Source: Leptospira harrisiae
Lineage (GTDB): Bacteria; Spirochaetota; Leptospiria; Leptospirales; Leptospiraceae
DNA: 64,000 bases
Direction of reading: 5' to 3'
Assembly (NCBI RefSeq): GCF_002811945.1
Contig: NZ_NPDX01000001.1
Span: forward strand, 744,001-808,000
The position numbers and the translations under genes were made by a program. Each line of letters starts with the position of its first letter. Positions within the stretch are counted from its first letter, which is position 1. The notes below the pieces were generated by a model. That model made no database searches, was not told the DNA's origin, and saw only the letters and a program-made list of their open reading frames with translations. Positions 62,500-64,000 of this stretch are shown here, piece by piece.

Positions 62500-63065
62500 A
62501 AAAAAAGTTTATTATAGTTTTGTTTGTTTGTGCTTTATTCGGAACTTGTGGTTCTGCTTTGGAATTCACAGATCTTCCGATTGGTGGGAATGTAGAAGCG
62601 AAAGATAAAACAGGAAAACTGATTTCATTTCGATCTTTCTCTGAACCAGTGTTACTCGTTTTTTTTGGATACACCTATTGTCCTGATTTTTGTCCCAATA
62701 CATTGGCAAAAATTAAAGCAGCAGTGGAACCGCTTTCAGAAGCAGAAAAAACAAAATTTAAAGTGGTGTTTATCTCTGTAGATCCAGAAAGAGATTCACC
62801 AGAGACAACTACAAAGTATGTTCAATTTTATATACCGCAATCCATTGGACTATCGTTTTCAATAGATACTACTAACCAAATTCTGAAACAATATGCAGCC
62901 TTTGTACAAAAGGCAGATGATGGCCAAAGTATTGACCATTCCACTTATATATACGTTTTAGATCAAAATCGGAAAACTCGAAAACTTATCAAGTCAACCG
63001 ATTCTATAGAGGTTATCACCAATTCCATACGAAAGTTAAGCAGCAATTCCATTGAGACGAAGTAG
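62496..63065 (+). CDS. SCO1/SenC family copper chaperone
   Basis: A 189-residue exported thioredoxin-fold protein. The signal peptide ([15 protein letters not shown]) may be lipidated at Cys18. The copper site is complete: Cys62 and Cys66 in TYCPDFCP and His148 in [11 protein letters not shown]. The conserved [15 protein letters not shown] and [14 protein letters not shown] are typical. It helps assemble the CuA centre of cytochrome c oxidase, together with the PCuAC protein encoded directly upstream. The 3' end overlaps the oligopeptidase gene on the other strand by 30 bp. Confidence 0.94.
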   Translation: MKKKFIIVLFVCALFGTCGSALEFTDLPIGGNVEAKDKTGKLISFRSFSEPVLLVFFGYTYCPDFCPNTLAKIKAAVEPLSEAEKTKFKVVFISVDPERDSPETTTKYVQFYIPQSIGLSFSIDTTNQILKQYAAFVQKADDGQSIDHSTYIYVLDQNRKTRKLIKSTDSIEVITNSIRKLSSNSIETK

Positions 63066-64000
63066 TGCATCAATCTCTGGATCTTTTCCATAAAAGTCTC
63101 GGAAGAGGTCCATTGCATTTCCAGATCCACCTTTTTCCAAAACTGTTTTTCTGAAATGTGCTGCATGGTCTAAATCAAAAACTCCTCTGTCAACAAACGA
63201 GTAGTAGGCGTTCGCGGAAAGTAGTTCTGCCCATTTGTAGGAATAATATCCGGCTGCATACCCACCTGAAAAAATATGAGTAAATGAATTTTGGAATTTG
63301 TTATAAACAGGAGGAAACACTACAGAAAATTCTTTTCTGACTTGGTCCAAAATTTCTTGGACTCTTTCCTCGGTTGGTTTTTCCAAATGGATCAACATAT
63401 CAAATTTAGCAAATTCCAATTGTCTAACCACTCCCATCGCAGACATAAAGTTTTTGGCCTTTACCATGGTTTCAATGTAAGAATTCGGAATGGGTTCTTT
63501 TGTTTCGTAGTGTTTGGCAAAAAGTTCTAAAACTTTTGGTTCATAAACAAAATTTTCTAAAAATTGAGAAGGGAATTCCACTGCATCCCATTCAACTCCA
63601 TTCACTCCACTTACAAACGGTTCGTTGACTCGCGAAAGAAGGTGATGGAGGGCATGACCTAGTTCATGGAAGAGAGTGACAACGTCACTTGGTCTTAGCA
63701 GTGAAGGTTGTGTTTTTGTGGCTTTAGGAAAACTTGCAACCACAAAGGCAACGGGAAGTTCGGTTTTTCCTGTTTCATCTTGGAAATGCGGTTTCCAATT
63801 GTGCATCCAAGCTCCACCTTTTTTCTCTGTTCGTACTTCTAAGTCCAAATACAATCGTGATCTTGTTTCGCCATCAACAACTAGGTCATAACAAAGAACA
63901 GATGGTTCCCATACGGTTGTATTTACTTGTTTAAATTTTACACCCAAAAGTTTTTCCAAAAATACAAAGGTACCATTTATTACAGTTTCTTTTTCTAAAT
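63036..64000 (-). CDS. M3 family oligopeptidase, C-terminal part (runs off right edge)
   Basis: The last 321 codons or so of a zinc metallopeptidase of the oligopeptidase A/PrlC (M3) family, with the frame open to the window edge. The catalytic site is complete: [15 protein letters not shown] with HExxH, and the third ligand Glu in the following [20 protein letters not shown] stretch. The late [20 protein letters not shown] is also typical and contributes substrate-binding Tyr and Gly residues. It degrades peptides in the cytoplasm. Oligopeptidase A and the related dipeptidyl carboxypeptidase cannot be told apart from this part. The coding end overlaps the SCO1-like gene. Confidence 0.9.
   Translation of the reverse strand, partial: LEKETVINGTFVFLEKLLGVKFKQVNTTVWEPSVLCYDLVVDGETRSRLYLDLEVRTEKKGGAWMHNWKPHFQDETGKTELPVAFVVASFPKATKTQPSLLRPSDVVTLFHELGHALHHLLSRVNEPFVSGVNGVEWDAVEFPSQFLENFVYEPKVLELFAKHYETKEPIPNSYIETMVKAKNFMSAMGVVRQLEFAKFDMLIHLEKPTEERVQEILDQVRKEFSVVFPPVYNKFQNSFTHIFSGGYAAGYYSYKWAELLSANAYYSFVDRGVFDLDHAAHFRKTVLEKGGSGNAMDLFRDFYGKDPEIDALLRLNGIAA

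Noticed and set aside
1..64000. CRISPR array, insertion sequence, prophage or integrated element
   Set aside because: No spaced repeats, transposase, integrase or attachment-like repeats were seen, and gene content is chromosomal housekeeping throughout.

Overview
The window is a compact, AT-rich bacterial chromosome segment from a spirochete, almost certainly Leptospira. The grounds are: flagellar genes of spirochete type (a FlbB-like collar protein, fliJ, fliI, flhF-flhG-fliA), chemotaxis genes, many lipoproteins with loose lipoboxes, frequent TTG/GTG starts, a DUF1554/Calx-beta lipoprotein and LpxK. A saprophytic (environmental) lineage is my inference. I saw no insertion sequence, prophage, CRISPR array or rRNA. 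There is one tRNA gene, tRNA-Gly(GCC).

Layout. 1-4566 (minus): chemotaxis operon mcp-cheW-cheA-cheB with a clear promoter; cheB runs off the left edge. 4667-6980 (minus): a metalloprotease-like lipoprotein and an outer-membrane protein. 7000-9959 (plus): a small exported protein, a membrane PP2C/RsbU phosphatase, an enoyl-CoA hydratase and a DUF192 lipoprotein. 10012-14599 (plus): glycogen phosphorylase, a lone receiver, a HEAT-repeat protein and an exported protein, facing an outer-membrane protein (14596-16170, minus). 16446-20020 (plus): a polysaccharide-export block (small protein, ABC-2 permease, Wzt-like ATPase, UDP-glucose dehydrogenase). 20058-24334: thioredoxin/TPR protein, hisE, lpxK, and the two halves of MnmC as separate genes. 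24710-32471 (plus): a long motility/regulatory operon flhF-flhG-(membrane protein)-fliA-fapA-(two unknowns)-remA-gmk. 32506-38359 (minus): flbB, fliJ and fliI, interrupted by a large plus-strand hybrid kinase/phosphatase. 38516-44865: lipoprotein, zinc-ribbon protein, ferredoxin, murA, a membrane protein and a NagZ-like glycosidase. 44955-51811: DUF3095 protein, Calx-beta/DUF1554 lipoprotein, OmpA-like lipoprotein, outer-membrane protein, GDSL esterase. 51829-56055: tenA, tRNA-Gly, tig-clpP-clpX with a strong terminator. 56158-64000: a B1-type metallo-beta-lactamase, tatA-tatC with a degenerate phosphatase, a degenerate hybrid kinase, an alpha/beta hydrolase, copper chaperones (PCuAC, SCO1) and the end of an M3 oligopeptidase.

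Themes. Motility control recurs: receptor, CheW, CheA and CheB; the FlhF/FlhG/FliA hierarchy; the export ATPase with FliJ and the collar protein FlbB. Signalling by PP2C-type phosphatases recurs three times, once in a degenerate form. Two genes bear on cell-wall antibiotics: a MurA whose catalytic Cys is Asp (expected fosfomycin insensitivity) and a metallo-beta-lactamase with every B1 zinc ligand.

The most unusual sequence observations are an 11-bp perfect inverted repeat that buries the start codon of the polysaccharide-export permease, four evenly spaced E/G-FGLF repeats in the CheA linker where a P2 domain would be expected, a hybrid kinase gene set between fliI and fliJ with an inverted repeat in the divergent promoter region, and several convergent genes whose coding ends overlap by 4-62 bp.
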